Assembly (NCBI RefSeq): GCF_003991905.1
Contig: NZ_RSCL01000044.1
Location: 1 to 53,463 of the forward strand
DNA: 53,463 nt
DNA from: Dulcicalothrix desertica PCC 7102
GTDB lineage: Bacteria; Cyanobacteriota; Cyanobacteriia; Cyanobacteriales; Nostocaceae
Direction of reading: 5' to 3'
Made by a program: the position numbers and the translations under genes. This document shows positions 17,116 through 26,436 of the stretch, piece by piece. Position 1 is the stretch's first letter; every line of letters begins with the position of its first letter. The notes below the pieces were generated by a model. The model was not told the origin of the DNA. It saw only the letters and a program-made list of their open reading frames with translations, and ran no database searches.

Positions 17116-17143
17116 GAAAATGTGAACCGTGGTTCACATTTTC
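17116..17143 (+). terminator. Strong hairpin downstream of tonB
   Basis: GAAAATGTGAACC and GGTTCACATTTTC pair perfectly over 13 bases with a 2-base turn, 24 bases after the tonB stop. The 3' arm itself ends in TTTTC. A plausible intrinsic terminator or 3' stabiliser. Confidence 0.6.
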
Positions 17144-17441
17144 ATAGGCACCTAATTTTAAGTGTATAAAGTAACAGCTTTGTACTGATATAAAAAACAT
17201 CCTCAGCAAATTAGAATGCTAAGGACTATATAAATATTCTCTCCTGCTATATATATCTCGAAACTATAAGAAGTTATGCAATCGGTACTAATTCCACAAC
17301 TAATGCAATTAACTCAACACAAAAGTTTATCACTCGTGTATATTTATTTGCTCTAAGTTAAAATAAAAAGTCGATTTTTTCTCAAGATAAATACGCAAAT
17401 CAAGATTTTTATGTATTATATTGGGTCACGTACCTACGTGT
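17144..17441. other. Intergenic region between converging tonB and hps operons
   Basis: About 300 AT-rich bases with no coding potential and no strong repeat that I can see. Confidence 0.5.
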
Positions 17442-18611
17442 TTATGTCATTATTTCTCGATAATATTCTACCATCTGGTGCCCAATTGCATCCCAGCTAA
17501 ATGAATTCAAGGCACATTCTTTTGCGTTAGCTCCTCGTTTTATTCTTTCTTGGGGGTTTTGCAGTGCTTGGATGATAGCTTCGGTGAGAGAGTTAATTTC
17601 TGTTTTACTTACCCATCCCGATTGACTATTATATATTTCATGCCATATGTGTACTTGGTCAGATATAACTACGGGTCTACCTGCAACCATTGCTTCTGCT
17701 ACTGCTATTCCAAAGTTTTCGTAGTATGAGGGTAATACAAATATGTCGGATGCTTCGAGTAGTGCTGATTTGGAGGCGCCTGTGACAAACCCAGTAATAG
17801 TAGTATGTTGATGTAAGGGTGAGTTTTCTAATTGTGTTCTAATGGATGTTTCGTAATTGGGGTCTTGGGGATTTGTACCAGCTAGAATAAAATGAAAGTT
17901 CAATCCTTGTGCTTGAATTCTTTCTAAGGCGGGTATTAATAAGTCTAAACCTTTTTTAGGGTCTATCCGCGACATAAATAAAATTATTGGCACATTTTCT
18001 GATATGCAATATTTAGCACGAATATTTTCTTCACTTTGATTTGCTGAGGGTGTTACACCTAGTGGCAATATAATATCGCGTGTTTTTACTCCAAATCGTT
18101 CTGATACTTTTGCCTCCTGATTACTGGTAAAATGTAAAGCCGAGGCGCCTGCAATGTTAGAACGTTCTAAGAATGCTGCATATATTTTTTTGAGATATTT
18201 CTTTTTACGTAGGTCAGCAGGGTCAAGTGTACCTAGTGGACGCAATATATAAGGTAACTTGTTTTGACGACATATTGCCGCTGCTGCACTCGTAACCGGA
18301 GAAAATAATGCATGAAGATGTGCTACATCATATTCATGTGCATGTTCATTTAACCATTTTAATAATGAAAGCGAAAATTTATAACGACGAAACGGTACAC
18401 AACGAAAATAAATTATTTCATACCCGTCTCGCTTTATCGGTTGCTGCAATGGTACATCTAAAGGTTTTTGTCCTGTGTCACCATTACTATCTGTTGTTAG
18501 TATAGTGACTTCGGCGCCATGTTTTACTAACGCAGGCGCCAGTCCCAACACCATTTGACTTGGGCCACCGTATATTAATGATATAGATGGCACTATTTGT
18601 AATATTTTCAT
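17442..18611 (-). CDS. hpsP: GT4-family glycosyltransferase, HpsP-like
   Basis: 389 residues, GT-B fold. The N-terminal Rossmann half opens MKILQIVPSISLIYGGPSQM. The C-terminal nucleotide-sugar half has LFMSRIDPKKGLDLLIPAL and the E-x7-E motif region YYENFGIAVAEAMVAGRPVV. Glycosyltransferases of this family retain configuration and use NDP-sugars at the cytoplasmic membrane face. It is the last gene of a four-gene minus-strand set (membrane protein, GT2, GT4, GT4). That arrangement fits the hormogonium-polysaccharide hpsL-P type loci of filamentous cyanobacteria. The ATG overlaps the upstream stop by 4 bases. The exact hps letter is inferred from gene order. Confidence 0.75.
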   Translation of the reverse strand: MKILQIVPSISLIYGGPSQMVLGLAPALVKHGAEVTILTTDSNGDTGQKPLDVPLQQPIKRDGYEIIYFRCVPFRRYKFSLSLLKWLNEHAHEYDVAHLHALFSPVTSAAAAICRQNKLPYILRPLGTLDPADLRKKKYLKKIYAAFLERSNIAGASALHFTSNQEAKVSERFGVKTRDIILPLGVTPSANQSEENIRAKYCISENVPIILFMSRIDPKKGLDLLIPALERIQAQGLNFHFILAGTNPQDPNYETSIRTQLENSPLHQHTTITGFVTGASKSALLEASDIFVLPSYYENFGIAVAEAMVAGRPVVISDQVHIWHEIYNSQSGWVSKTEINSLTEAIIQALQNPQERIKRGANAKECALNSFSWDAIGHQMVEYYREIMT

Positions 18612-19780
18612 TTTGTTAATATTTCTTTATAAAAGTCTAACTGCTGTTTCGCCAAAGCTGTATTAGTATATTGTGACATCGCTTTGGCATAACCCAATTG
18701 TCCCAAATTATGCGCTAACTCTGGGTCTTCGATCAACGCAGTCAAACAATTTGCTAACGAGTTTACATTACCTTCCGGAAATATCATCCCAGCATTTCCA
18801 ATCACATGAGGTATTTCCCCAGAGTCAGAACCTATCACTGGTGTTTGACATGCCATCGCCTCTATTATCACATGTCCAAATTGCTCTTTCCAACCGACTG
18901 ACGTTAAAGTTTTGAATTTATATGTTGTTTCTGATGGCAATACCAAAGTACTCATCAAATTAATATAATTACAGACTTCGTGATGCGGTACACTTTCAAC
19001 GATGATTATTCTATCTTCTAAATTAGCCGCACGCGCTTTCTGTAATAATTCATCTTTGAGTTCTCCTCTTCCCAACAACAAACACTTCCACTCTTTATGC
19101 TTTATTGTTTCCAACGCACTCAATAACGTCATTATGCCTTTTTCTGGTACAAATCTACCAACAAAGCCAATAATAAACTCACCGAGTTTAAGATTTAATT
19201 TTTCACTGAGTTCAGGTTGAAGTTTGGGGGTAAAGAGGTTTTCATCGATTCCTAATTGTGGCATAACTTTGATTTTGCCGTTATATCCACGTTGTCTAAG
19301 AATGGAGGCGCCGTCTTGGTTGCCTGATATAATACCGTGAGTATTATCTAAGTTATATTTTTCGAGTAGAGAAGCGACTTTGTTGAGTGAGTATGGTAAA
19401 TTCCACCAGGTAAAGAAGACGTTTTTAGCTTTGAGTGCTAAAAGTTTGTTCAAGGTTATCATTTCAGCATACGCTAAACTTTTGGCACCTTGCTCAACTT
19501 GAATTATATCAGGACGGAATGATTTAAGTAAGGGTACTAAATCGGTGCCGAATGTCAGTAAACCTTGATGGTTTTGACTAAAGTTAGAAACTGGGACTAT
19601 TCGGAAATTTCCTTCGTCTTGATATTGAGTTTCGATGATTTTGTTTTGAACTCCACCAGGTTTCCATCGTTTGGGAACGACTACTGTAACCTGGGTATCC
19701 TCTTCGAGTCGAGAAAGTGCGCGGAGTTTCTCGCAATTGAGGTCTACTATATATGTATGACTAGCAACTAATATTTTCAT
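18608..19780 (-). CDS. hpsO: GT4-family glycosyltransferase, HpsO-like
   Basis: 390 residues, GT-B fold. The N-terminus is MKILVASHTYIVDLNCEKLR. The sugar-nucleotide half carries FVGRFVPEKGIMTLLSALE, LLGRGELKDELL, and the E-x7-E region KEQFGHVIIEAMACQTPVIG, with GSDSGEIPHVIG after it. It probably adds one sugar to a lipid-linked exopolysaccharide repeat unit. It is translationally coupled to the next gene (4-base overlap) and lies 111 bases after the GT2 gene, across a short repeat. The hps identity rests on operon composition and on resemblance to the family as I remember it. Confidence 0.75.
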   Translation of the reverse strand: MKILVASHTYIVDLNCEKLRALSRLEEDTQVTVVVPKRWKPGGVQNKIIETQYQDEGNFRIVPVSNFSQNHQGLLTFGTDLVPLLKSFRPDIIQVEQGAKSLAYAEMITLNKLLALKAKNVFFTWWNLPYSLNKVASLLEKYNLDNTHGIISGNQDGASILRQRGYNGKIKVMPQLGIDENLFTPKLQPELSEKLNLKLGEFIIGFVGRFVPEKGIMTLLSALETIKHKEWKCLLLGRGELKDELLQKARAANLEDRIIIVESVPHHEVCNYINLMSTLVLPSETTYKFKTLTSVGWKEQFGHVIIEAMACQTPVIGSDSGEIPHVIGNAGMIFPEGNVNSLANCLTALIEDPELAHNLGQLGYAKAMSQYTNTALAKQQLDFYKEILTK

Positions 19781-19795
19781 GGTTTGATATATATA

Positions 19796-19885
19796 ATTTC
19801 TTCTCTTTCTTCCTTTGCGTACTTTGCGTACTTTGCGGTTTGTTTATTTGAACCGCACTCGTTCGCAAAGGCACAAAGAAAGGGA
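19796..19885. repeat. Short intergenic inverted repeat of the CTTTGCG type
   Basis: TTTCTTCCTTTGCGTACTTTGCG on the left and CGCAAAGGCACAAAGAAAGG on the right form an imperfect inverted repeat around a spacer containing GGTTTG/TTGAACC pairing. This is a common dispersed repeat style in filamentous cyanobacteria. It sits between two co-oriented glycosyltransferase genes, so transcripts pass through it. Confidence 0.5.
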
Positions 19886-19891
19886 ATAAAT

Positions 19892-20899
19892 TCAGGCGCC
19901 TACGGTATCATCAAGACGGGTATATATTTGTCCATCGTTCCATTTGGACTGAATAACAGTACCTAAAGCTTTGAAAAATCCGAGAGTATAGAAGACAAAG
20001 CGCGTTAAAATTTTAATTGGCGAACCGCTTTTATGACAAGGTGGGCGCCCAAGTACATGGCAGTCGAATAAACGCGCGTATAATCTTAGTGCCTGGTTTG
20101 CGGTAAGATTTTTTAAACCCATCAAAAAATGATTATGGTAAAAGGTGAGTTGATATTTTGGTGAACGTGTACTGATATCGTGACAACCACCCGTTTCTTC
20201 CCCGATATGAATAAGATGTGCTTCGGGGTCGTACCAAATTTTATATCCTGTTTGACGTAATCTTAAACAAAAGTCTGATTCTTCCCGTACTGCACTACCA
20301 CGAAATCTTTCATCAAAGTGTAAACCGTGTTTGAAAAAGATTTCACGACGAAACGACATGTTACACCCCCTTGCGGTTAATACTTGTTGGGGTTTGACGG
20401 TGTGAACTAAGTCGATATAATACCAAGCAATACCTGGGTCCATTGCTTGGGGTGGTAAATAATCGATGCTTTTATAGTTTGCGTCACCTTGAGTACGACC
20501 TATAGAAGCATCTGCCATTTTCATTCGGTCAAATACTCTTCCTGCTACAGCGCCTACTTCTGGGTTATCGATAAAGTTTTGAGCATGAGCCTTTAAAAAT
20601 CCAGGTTCTACTTTTACATCATCATCGATAAATAAGATTATCTCACCAATTGAGCGTCGCACCGCATAATTTCTGGCGCCGGGTAAACTTGCCCAGTTCA
20701 AACGGAACCATTTAATTTTGCAACATTTGGTTTGTTGCTGTAAATAAGTTTCTATTTCAGGTTTATGTTGGGGGGTTTGGTCTACAACAATAATTTCGTA
20801 GTAAGGATAATCTTGGTTTAAAATATCATCGATACTGTCGCGTAAAGGTTCTTCACGCCCATAAGTCGGTATTATTACTGATATATACGGTAAATTCAT
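19892..20899 (-). CDS. hpsN: GT2-family glycosyltransferase, HpsN-like
   Basis: 335 residues. The GT-A catalytic domain starts at once: ISVIIPTYGREEPLRDSIDD. The nucleotide-binding Asp region is IIVVDQTPQHKPE, and the metal-binding DxD-type motif is ILFIDDDVKVEPGFL (about residues 89-103). A later acidic base region is SAVREESDFCLRLRQTG. Cytoplasmic or membrane-associated, it likely adds a sugar to an exopolysaccharide intermediate. The C-terminal 50 residues are hydrophobic/basic and could touch the membrane. It is second in the hps-type operon, 85 bases after the polytopic membrane protein gene. Confidence 0.75.
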   Translation of the reverse strand: MNLPYISVIIPTYGREEPLRDSIDDILNQDYPYYEIIVVDQTPQHKPEIETYLQQQTKCCKIKWFRLNWASLPGARNYAVRRSIGEIILFIDDDVKVEPGFLKAHAQNFIDNPEVGAVAGRVFDRMKMADASIGRTQGDANYKSIDYLPPQAMDPGIAWYYIDLVHTVKPQQVLTARGCNMSFRREIFFKHGLHFDERFRGSAVREESDFCLRLRQTGYKIWYDPEAHLIHIGEETGGCHDISTRSPKYQLTFYHNHFLMGLKNLTANQALRLYARLFDCHVLGRPPCHKSGSPIKILTRFVFYTLGFFKALGTVIQSKWNDGQIYTRLDDTVGA

Positions 20900-20925
20900 T
20901 TTAATTTATAACTCCTAACTAATGT

Positions 20926-20979
20926 ACGGGCGGGTTTATTTATATCTTGGAAAATAATGTAAAATTTAGGTGAACCCGC
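20926..20979. repeat. Inverted repeat within the hps operon
   Basis: GGGCGGGTT (20926-20934) and AACCCGCCC (20971-20979) pair over 9 bases around a 36-base AT-rich loop, between the membrane-protein and GT2 genes. It could reduce readthrough or be a dispersed repeat. No T run follows on the transcribed minus strand. Confidence 0.45.
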
Positions 20980-20984
20980 CCCTC

Positions 20985-22655
20985 CTAACTTTTCTTCTTT
21001 TTAACTTTTGTGGTCTCCACCCTTTCTAATTGTTCCTCTTTGAGTCGTTCGATTTTATCGATTTCCGGAAGTTTTAATAAAATTCCAGCGGCAAACCAGT
21101 AATATACAGCTACCGGGTCAACATCAAGAGGATAGTAATAAGTGTTGTAACTTATAAACAATATAAACACCCACATAGTCGCAGCGTAACTGCGGAAATT
21201 ACGGTTTTTTATTTTTCGATAGGTTTTGAAGCAAATAATAGTCAAAAATGTTACAAATACTATCCAGGCAATTAGCCCAATTATGCCGACTTCGTGCAAT
21301 ACTTTGGGGTAGTATGTTTCGACTAATTTAGTTTCACCCATTGCACGTGCGGAGTTGGTAGCACGACCAAGACCACTACCAAGGGGACCATCAACGTTTT
21401 TCCAAACTTCCTCGAATTGGTTGACAATAAATTCTTGAGGAGGAGAAGCTTCCCAACGACTGGTAAAGCTTTCGGTACGTTCTGCAACAACAGTGGGGTT
21501 ACTGACCATCGCGATACCGAGAATTAATACAAGTCCTCCAAACATGGGAATAAATTTTTTCAAGTTACCGAGTTGTCCTGTGAGTAATAGACAGAGAATG
21601 AAACACACAGGGACTAAAGCTAGAGCAATACGCTGTCCAGAAATAACAGCATTGATGAAAACTACAACTAAAGACCCTAAGCTGATACCTTTCCAAAGTA
21701 TTGAGGGGTCGCTAAATCCGGTTGCGAAGGTAAAAAACGTGCTGGATATTAAAAACCATGCCCATTGCCACGGCGCCACAAAGGTTCCGGGTAAACGTAT
21801 CATACCTTCAGAGGGGCTATAAATTAGGGCGCCGCCGAAATAACATCGAGCATCAATAGAAGCTTTATATAAAGCGTCACCAGTAGCGTTACGAGTACCT
21901 TCGCAGACTCCAACTAACAGCAGCAAATATTGAATAATTCCTAAAATACCGCAAATAAGAATAAATATGACTTGTAAGCGTGACAGTCGTAGAAAATCTC
22001 TTTTATCGCGAATACTATAATAAATGCAGCTAATTAACGGAACATAACCTAAAAATACTTTGAGTCCCAATAAACCCATACCAATAGGGAACTCCTTTGG
22101 AGCAGGTTTAAACGGCAAAGAAGGGGGAGGGTTGAATTGTTGGGGGACGTTAACAAATAATAGAGTTAAAGCGCAACACCCAAGTAAGATATATAACGGG
22201 GTTTTAATCTCTTGGGGGATAAGCAAGGGTAAACGTTCTTTTTTCAGCTTTTGCCATAACCCGATTAAAGCCGGTAAATAGAAAGCATCCTTAGCGAGTT
22301 GTAATATAGGACTATTGCCGATGTAATACGTGATAGTACCACCAAATGGCACATAAGCCATAAAAGCGATTAAAGCTGGGACAGGGTATTTGTAAGAAAG
22401 GGAAATAGAAATTACCCCTAGAACACCGGGTACAGCAACTTTAATACCACCGACCAAGAATAGAATAACACCAAGAAACAACCCGGCACCGACAGCCGCA
22501 GAAAGAAAATTAATCAACTCTTTCTTAGCTTGAGCAGCTTTACGCTTTTGTGTCAATCTTTGCTTCAAGTCAATTTCAGAATCTTGCGACTTTAACTTCG
22601 ACTTTGACTTCGACTTCGACTGAGTAGATTTTCGTGAAATAGGAGTATCCGTCAT
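20985..22655 (-). CDS. hpsL: Polytopic membrane protein, HpsL-like (O-antigen polymerase/ligase-like)
   Basis: 556 residues. A soluble basic N-terminus (about 1-45, rich in SKSKSK) is followed by a dozen or so predicted membrane helices. There is a long periplasmic-type loop (about 400-440, NPTVVAERTESFTSRWEASP then VWKNVDGPLGSGLG). A basic C-terminus (KVKKKKS) closes it. The SRW...G.GLGRA loop and helix layout resemble Wzy/O-antigen ligase family proteins. The family named HpsL in filamentous cyanobacteria has this form and lies with glycosyltransferases of the hormogonium-polysaccharide pathway. It is the first gene of the minus-strand operon. A role as polymerase or ligase is inferred. Confidence 0.7.
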   Translation of the reverse strand: MTDTPISRKSTQSKSKSKSKLKSQDSEIDLKQRLTQKRKAAQAKKELINFLSAAVGAGLFLGVILFLVGGIKVAVPGVLGVISISLSYKYPVPALIAFMAYVPFGGTITYYIGNSPILQLAKDAFYLPALIGLWQKLKKERLPLLIPQEIKTPLYILLGCCALTLLFVNVPQQFNPPPSLPFKPAPKEFPIGMGLLGLKVFLGYVPLISCIYYSIRDKRDFLRLSRLQVIFILICGILGIIQYLLLLVGVCEGTRNATGDALYKASIDARCYFGGALIYSPSEGMIRLPGTFVAPWQWAWFLISSTFFTFATGFSDPSILWKGISLGSLVVVFINAVISGQRIALALVPVCFILCLLLTGQLGNLKKFIPMFGGLVLILGIAMVSNPTVVAERTESFTSRWEASPPQEFIVNQFEEVWKNVDGPLGSGLGRATNSARAMGETKLVETYYPKVLHEVGIIGLIAWIVFVTFLTIICFKTYRKIKNRNFRSYAATMWVFILFISYNTYYYPLDVDPVAVYYWFAAGILLKLPEIDKIERLKEEQLERVETTKVKKKKS

Positions 22656-22998
22656 TGTTCAATAGGCAATAACACATAAAACCTGTTATACACCCTTTTA
22701 GCTAGCAAACCCGGTATCGACTTCTAGCAAAAATACGATTTAGGAAAAAATTGGCAAAAAATCGAAAAATTAACAAAGTCGGGTGCGTCTGCAACGAAGC
22801 AAAAAATCAAAGTGCTGTGACGCACCATCTTTAATTATCTGTTGAACCTACGATATTGTACATCGGTAATAAATTGTGAGAGATAAAAAAGGAAGCAAGC
22901 ATCATCAATAGTTTTATTGTACTAATTAAAATTAGAGGTGTTAATAGTGAATTAGCTCTCCAGCAAAAAAACAGGCGCCTATTTTCAGAAATTATTAT
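22656..22998. other. Divergent intergenic region, hps operon / cyAbrB copy 2
   Basis: AT-rich with no gene. It contains an inverted repeat GGTGCGTC/GACGCACC (22782-22789 and 22819-22826), which looks like a dispersed repeat and not a terminator. It must hold the promoter of the hps operon, but I cannot pick a clear -35/-10. Confidence 0.5.
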
Positions 22999-23079
22999 TG
23001 CCATAAAAGAAGTATCGTCTATACAATAAAAGTAATACCGTCAAAATCTCAATTAATTTCGTAACTGAACTGTATCAAT
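22999..23079 (+). promoter_or_regulatory. Conserved upstream region of cyAbrB copy 2
   Basis: Nearly the same as the region before the other cyAbrB gene (8845-8936, minus strand): CCATAAAAGAA, CTATACAATAAAAGTAAT, then AACTGTATCAAT and the ATG. Shared control or recent duplication. Confidence 0.5.
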
Positions 23080-23619
23080 ATGGCAAGAAAGAAAATAACA
23101 AAGTCTCTTGAAAACAAGGCATCAGCTAAAAAAGTAAAACAAACTAAGCCCGAAGATACTGAGGTATCAGCTAAAAAAGTTAAGCAAACTAAGTCCGAAG
23201 ATACTGAGGCATCAACTAAAAAAGTTAAGCAAATCGAGCCTCTAGAAGGTAAGGAATTAATTAACAAAGTCAAAGAACTGCCAAATAGCAGTAAAGAAGA
23301 AAAAGCTAAAGCGTGCGGCTACTATAGCGTCACCAAAGACGGTATAGAGCGAGTTAACATGATGAAATTCCTCAATGCCCTACTTGATGCAGAAGAGATA
23401 TCATTTGATACCCGTTCGGACGAGCATGGTCATGTCGGACGCAGTGCTAGCTACCGAATTGCAGTGCAGTCTAACGGCAATTTGCTAATAGGTTCAGCTT
23501 ATACAAAACAATTAGGCTTAAAACCAGGGGATGAATTCACCATCAATATAGGTAGAAAACATATTAAACTGGTATCAATTTCAGCAGAGCAAGAAAATCA
23601 AGAAGAAGTAGCTGCTTAA
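23080..23619 (+). CDS. cyAbrB-family transcriptional regulator, copy 2
   Basis: 179 residues. The N-terminal tail has an extra repeat compared with copy 1 (KKVKQTKPEDTEVSA and KKVKQTKSEDTEAST units). The C-terminal cyAbrB domain is almost identical to that at 8344-8844, with changes such as SPNYRITV to SASYRIAV. The LGLKPGDEFTINIGRKHIKL end is unchanged. cyAbrB proteins bind DNA as oligomers and tune carbon/nitrogen genes; targets here are unknown. The two copies point away from each other and enclose about 14 kb containing the iron-chelate/TonB and hps loci. A GC hairpin (23646-23674) follows the stop. Confidence 0.85.
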   Translation: MARKKITKSLENKASAKKVKQTKPEDTEVSAKKVKQTKSEDTEASTKKVKQIEPLEGKELINKVKELPNSSKEEKAKACGYYSVTKDGIERVNMMKFLNALLDAEEISFDTRSDEHGHVGRSASYRIAVQSNGNLLIGSAYTKQLGLKPGDEFTINIGRKHIKLVSISAEQENQEEVAA

Positions 23620-23645
23620 AAGCAAATACAAATCAGCGATTTGGA

Positions 23646-23674
23646 GGCGCCCTTGGTAATTTACTTCGGGCGTC
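23646..23674 (+). terminator. Possible terminator of cyAbrB copy 2
   Basis: GGCGCCC (23646-23652) pairs with GGGCGTC (23668-23674, one G-T pair), 26 bases after the stop. The position and stem match the hairpin after cyAbrB copy 1. No T run follows, so it may act as a 3' stabiliser. Confidence 0.4.
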
Positions 23675-23783
23675 AAGAATTATCTGTACTAGAACAAAGT
23701 TAAAAAAAATACCAGCAAGATAGGAATATTACTCAAGAAATATCAACAATTAAGTCAAATAAATGTTATTCATAACGAGCTAA

Positions 23784-23966
23784 ATGAGTATTCGCTCTTC
23801 TTTACAATATTTACAATTAGCTCAAAGAAAACTCAACGCATCAAATTTGGCGCCAAGGGAAAAATCTTTTATTGAACCCGAACTAGTTGTTGGTTTAGAA
23901 ACTATTCATGATGACCAAGGAAATTATCCTCAAGTTTTAGAAATTACAAGAAAATATCTCAATTAA
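23784..23966 (+). CDS. Small hypothetical protein (60 residues)
   Basis: The frame encodes a soluble 60-residue peptide (begins MSIRSSLQYLQLAQRKLNA; later LVVGLETIHDDQGNYPQVLE). It has protein-like composition and a GGCGCC site, but no ribosome site and no family that I recognise. It could be the end of a lost gene. Confidence 0.3.
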   Translation: MSIRSSLQYLQLAQRKLNASNLAPREKSFIEPELVVGLETIHDDQGNYPQVLEITRKYLN

Positions 23967-24243
23967 TTAATTATTTTTTTTATACCCTGTACACTCAGTA
24001 TAAAACCTCAAACTCTTGGTTTAGCAAGAAAAATCCGTAAAAATAATGTAGCTTTATTGTCATGCTTTTTACTAAGCACAAGTATATACGGAGAGGTGCA
24101 AGATATAAGCCCTTCGACGGGCGCCGCGCGAGAACTAAAATATGAAACAAGCACATTTTTTAAAATTCTTACTATATATGGATTTTGGAATGTGCTAGTT
24201 AGTAGTAAATAGATATTATTGCATTATTACTTAACGCACTCCT
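23967..24243. other. Upstream region of sucrose-phosphate synthase
   Basis: AT-rich leader with no gene. GCCCTTCGACGGGC near 24111 forms a small GC hairpin about 125 bases before the start. I see no convincing -35/-10 or NtcA site. Confidence 0.4.
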
Positions 24244-26406
24244 ATGCAAACTAATTCAACAGAGTTAATGATGTCAAACAAAAGTACTACCAAGCCCTGT
24301 TATATTTTACTAATTAGTATTCATGGGCTGATCCGAGGTCACAATCTGGAATTAGGTCGTGACGCAGATACTGGGGGACAAACTAAATATGTTGTTGAAT
24401 TAGCTAAAGCCTTGGCTCTTCAGCCGGATGTGGAGCGTGTTGATTTAGTCACGCGGCGGGTTGTTGATAGTGCAGTGGACGCTGATTATAGCGCAGCAAG
24501 CGAATCTTTGGGGGCGGGAGTGCAGATAGTTAGGATTGAAGCAGGGCCTAATGGCTATATTGCCAAAGAAGAATTATGGAGTCATCTTGATGGCTTTGCG
24601 GATCGTTTGTTTGCTTGGTTACATGAGCAACCACGTTTGCCTGATATCATCCACACCCACTATGCTGATGCAGGATATGTGGGGGTACGTCTTTCGCATT
24701 TAACAGGCTTACCACTTGTACACACTGGGCATTCTTTAGGACGTGATAAGTACCGTAGATTGTTGGCATTGGGCATGACGATGGAGGATATAGAGCAACG
24801 CTATCACATGCTGCAACGTATTAGTGCGGAAGAAGACACCTTGAGCAATGCAGATTTGGTGATTACCAGCACTTACAACGAAATTGAAGATCAGTACGAG
24901 CTTTATGATTGTTACACACCTGAAAAAATGGTGGTTATCCCACCAGGGACTGATTTAGAGCAGTTTTACCCGCCTAGAGTTGGGGGTGAAACTATCGAGT
25001 TCAAGCAAACATTAGAAAAGTTTCTGAAGCTACCTGATAAGCCGATAATTTTGGCATTATCGCGTCCTGATGAGCGAAAAAATATTGTCACCCTGTTAGA
25101 TGCTTATGGTCAATCGTCACATTTACAAGAATTAGCCAATTTGGTAATTGTTGCAGGTAATCGAGATGATATTCGAGAATTGAACGAAGGCGCCCAAAAT
25201 GTTTTAACCGAATTATTGTTAGTGGTGGATTGCTACGAGCTTTATGGCTGTGTTGCTTTACCAAAACATCATACTTCTAGAGAAGTGGCGGATATTTATC
25301 GATTAGCCGCATCATCAAAAGGTGTTTTTGTCAATCCTGCTCTTACCGAGCCTTTTGGCTTAACCTTATTAGAAGCTGCGGCGAGTGGATTGCCATTGGT
25401 TGCAACAGAAAATGGTGGACCAGTGGATATTATTGGTAATTGTCATAATGGTTTATTGGTTGACCCTTTGAATTCAAACGCAATTACCGAAGCTTTATTA
25501 ACAATTCTCTCTGATTCAACGCTTTGGGAACAATATTCTGAAAATGGTTTAAAAAATGTTGCTAAGTTTTATTCATGGGATGCTCATGCTCAAACCTACT
25601 TAAGAAAAATTCAACCCTTATTGCAACACGAACCTTTATCAAAACCAACACTGCCACCCAAAGCAAGTAGCTATCGAAAAAGGGCTATTTTCACCTCTAT
25701 CGACAATACGTTATTAGGTGATGCTGAGGCATTGTCGCAATTTGTACAAGTAATTCGCCAACATCATAGAGAGTTTTTATTTGGAATCGCTACAGGTCGG
25801 CGGTTTGATTCAGCCCTAAAACTTTTCAAAACTCATGGTATTCCAACCCCTGACATTTTAATTACCAGTTTAGGCACAGAAATTTATTATCCTCCACAAC
25901 TAACTGCCGATGTTGCTTGGAATCACCATATAGATCGTGGGTGGACACCACAAGTATTACGGCGCCTGTGCGATCCATTACCTGGCTTGACACTGCAACC
26001 AAAAAGTGAGCAAAGTCGCTTTAAGATTTCTTATTATTATGATGCGAGCATCGCACCATCATTAGAAGAAATTTTGAGTTTGTTGCGGCAACAAGAATTG
26101 TCGGTTAATACAACACTTTCATTTGGTCAGTATCTCGACTTTGTACCAGCAAGAGCATCTAAGGGTCAAGCGGTACGCTATGTAGCCAAACAATGGAATA
26201 TTCCATTAGATAGATTTTTGGTTAGCGGTGGGTCTGGCGGTGATGAAGATATGTTACGCGGCAATACTCTGGGTGTGGTCATTGCTAATCGTCACCGCGA
26301 AGAACTGTCGAGCTTGACTAATACTGAGCGCGTTTATTTTGCTGAGGGCGCCCATGCCTGGGGCATTTTAGAAGCGATTAAGCATTATAATTTTTTTAAT
26401 TTGTAA
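24244..26406 (+). CDS. sps: Sucrose-phosphate synthase with non-catalytic phosphatase-like domain
   Basis: 720 residues. The N-terminal GT-B domain (about 15-465) has HGLIRGHNLELGRDADTGGQ (acceptor site), HTHYADAGYVG, LALSRPDERKN and the donor-site NPALTEPFGLTLLEAAASGLP. It makes sucrose-6-phosphate from UDP-glucose (or ADP-glucose) and fructose-6-phosphate. A HAD-like C-terminal domain (about 478-720) looks like sucrose-phosphate phosphatase. However, the nucleophile Asp is Ser485 in FTSIDNTLLG, and the later acidic motif is SGGSGGDEDML. As in Synechocystis SPS, the phosphatase part is probably inactive, so a separate phosphatase is needed. It starts with ATGCAAACT; an in-frame ATG at nine codons on is possible. 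It is followed by amylosucrase after 30 bases. Confidence 0.88.
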   Translation: MQTNSTELMMSNKSTTKPCYILLISIHGLIRGHNLELGRDADTGGQTKYVVELAKALALQPDVERVDLVTRRVVDSAVDADYSAASESLGAGVQIVRIEAGPNGYIAKEELWSHLDGFADRLFAWLHEQPRLPDIIHTHYADAGYVGVRLSHLTGLPLVHTGHSLGRDKYRRLLALGMTMEDIEQRYHMLQRISAEEDTLSNADLVITSTYNEIEDQYELYDCYTPEKMVVIPPGTDLEQFYPPRVGGETIEFKQTLEKFLKLPDKPIILALSRPDERKNIVTLLDAYGQSSHLQELANLVIVAGNRDDIRELNEGAQNVLTELLLVVDCYELYGCVALPKHHTSREVADIYRLAASSKGVFVNPALTEPFGLTLLEAAASGLPLVATENGGPVDIIGNCHNGLLVDPLNSNAITEALLTILSDSTLWEQYSENGLKNVAKFYSWDAHAQTYLRKIQPLLQHEPLSKPTLPPKASSYRKRAIFTSIDNTLLGDAEALSQFVQVIRQHHREFLFGIATGRRFDSALKLFKTHGIPTPDILITSLGTEIYYPPQLTADVAWNHHIDRGWTPQVLRRLCDPLPGLTLQPKSEQSRFKISYYYDASIAPSLEEILSLLRQQELSVNTTLSFGQYLDFVPARASKGQAVRYVAKQWNIPLDRFLVSGGSGGDEDMLRGNTLGVVIANRHREELSSLTNTERVYFAEGAHAWGILEAIKHYNFFNL

Positions 26407-26436
26407 AGAGACTGTCACGACAATTAAGATAATACT

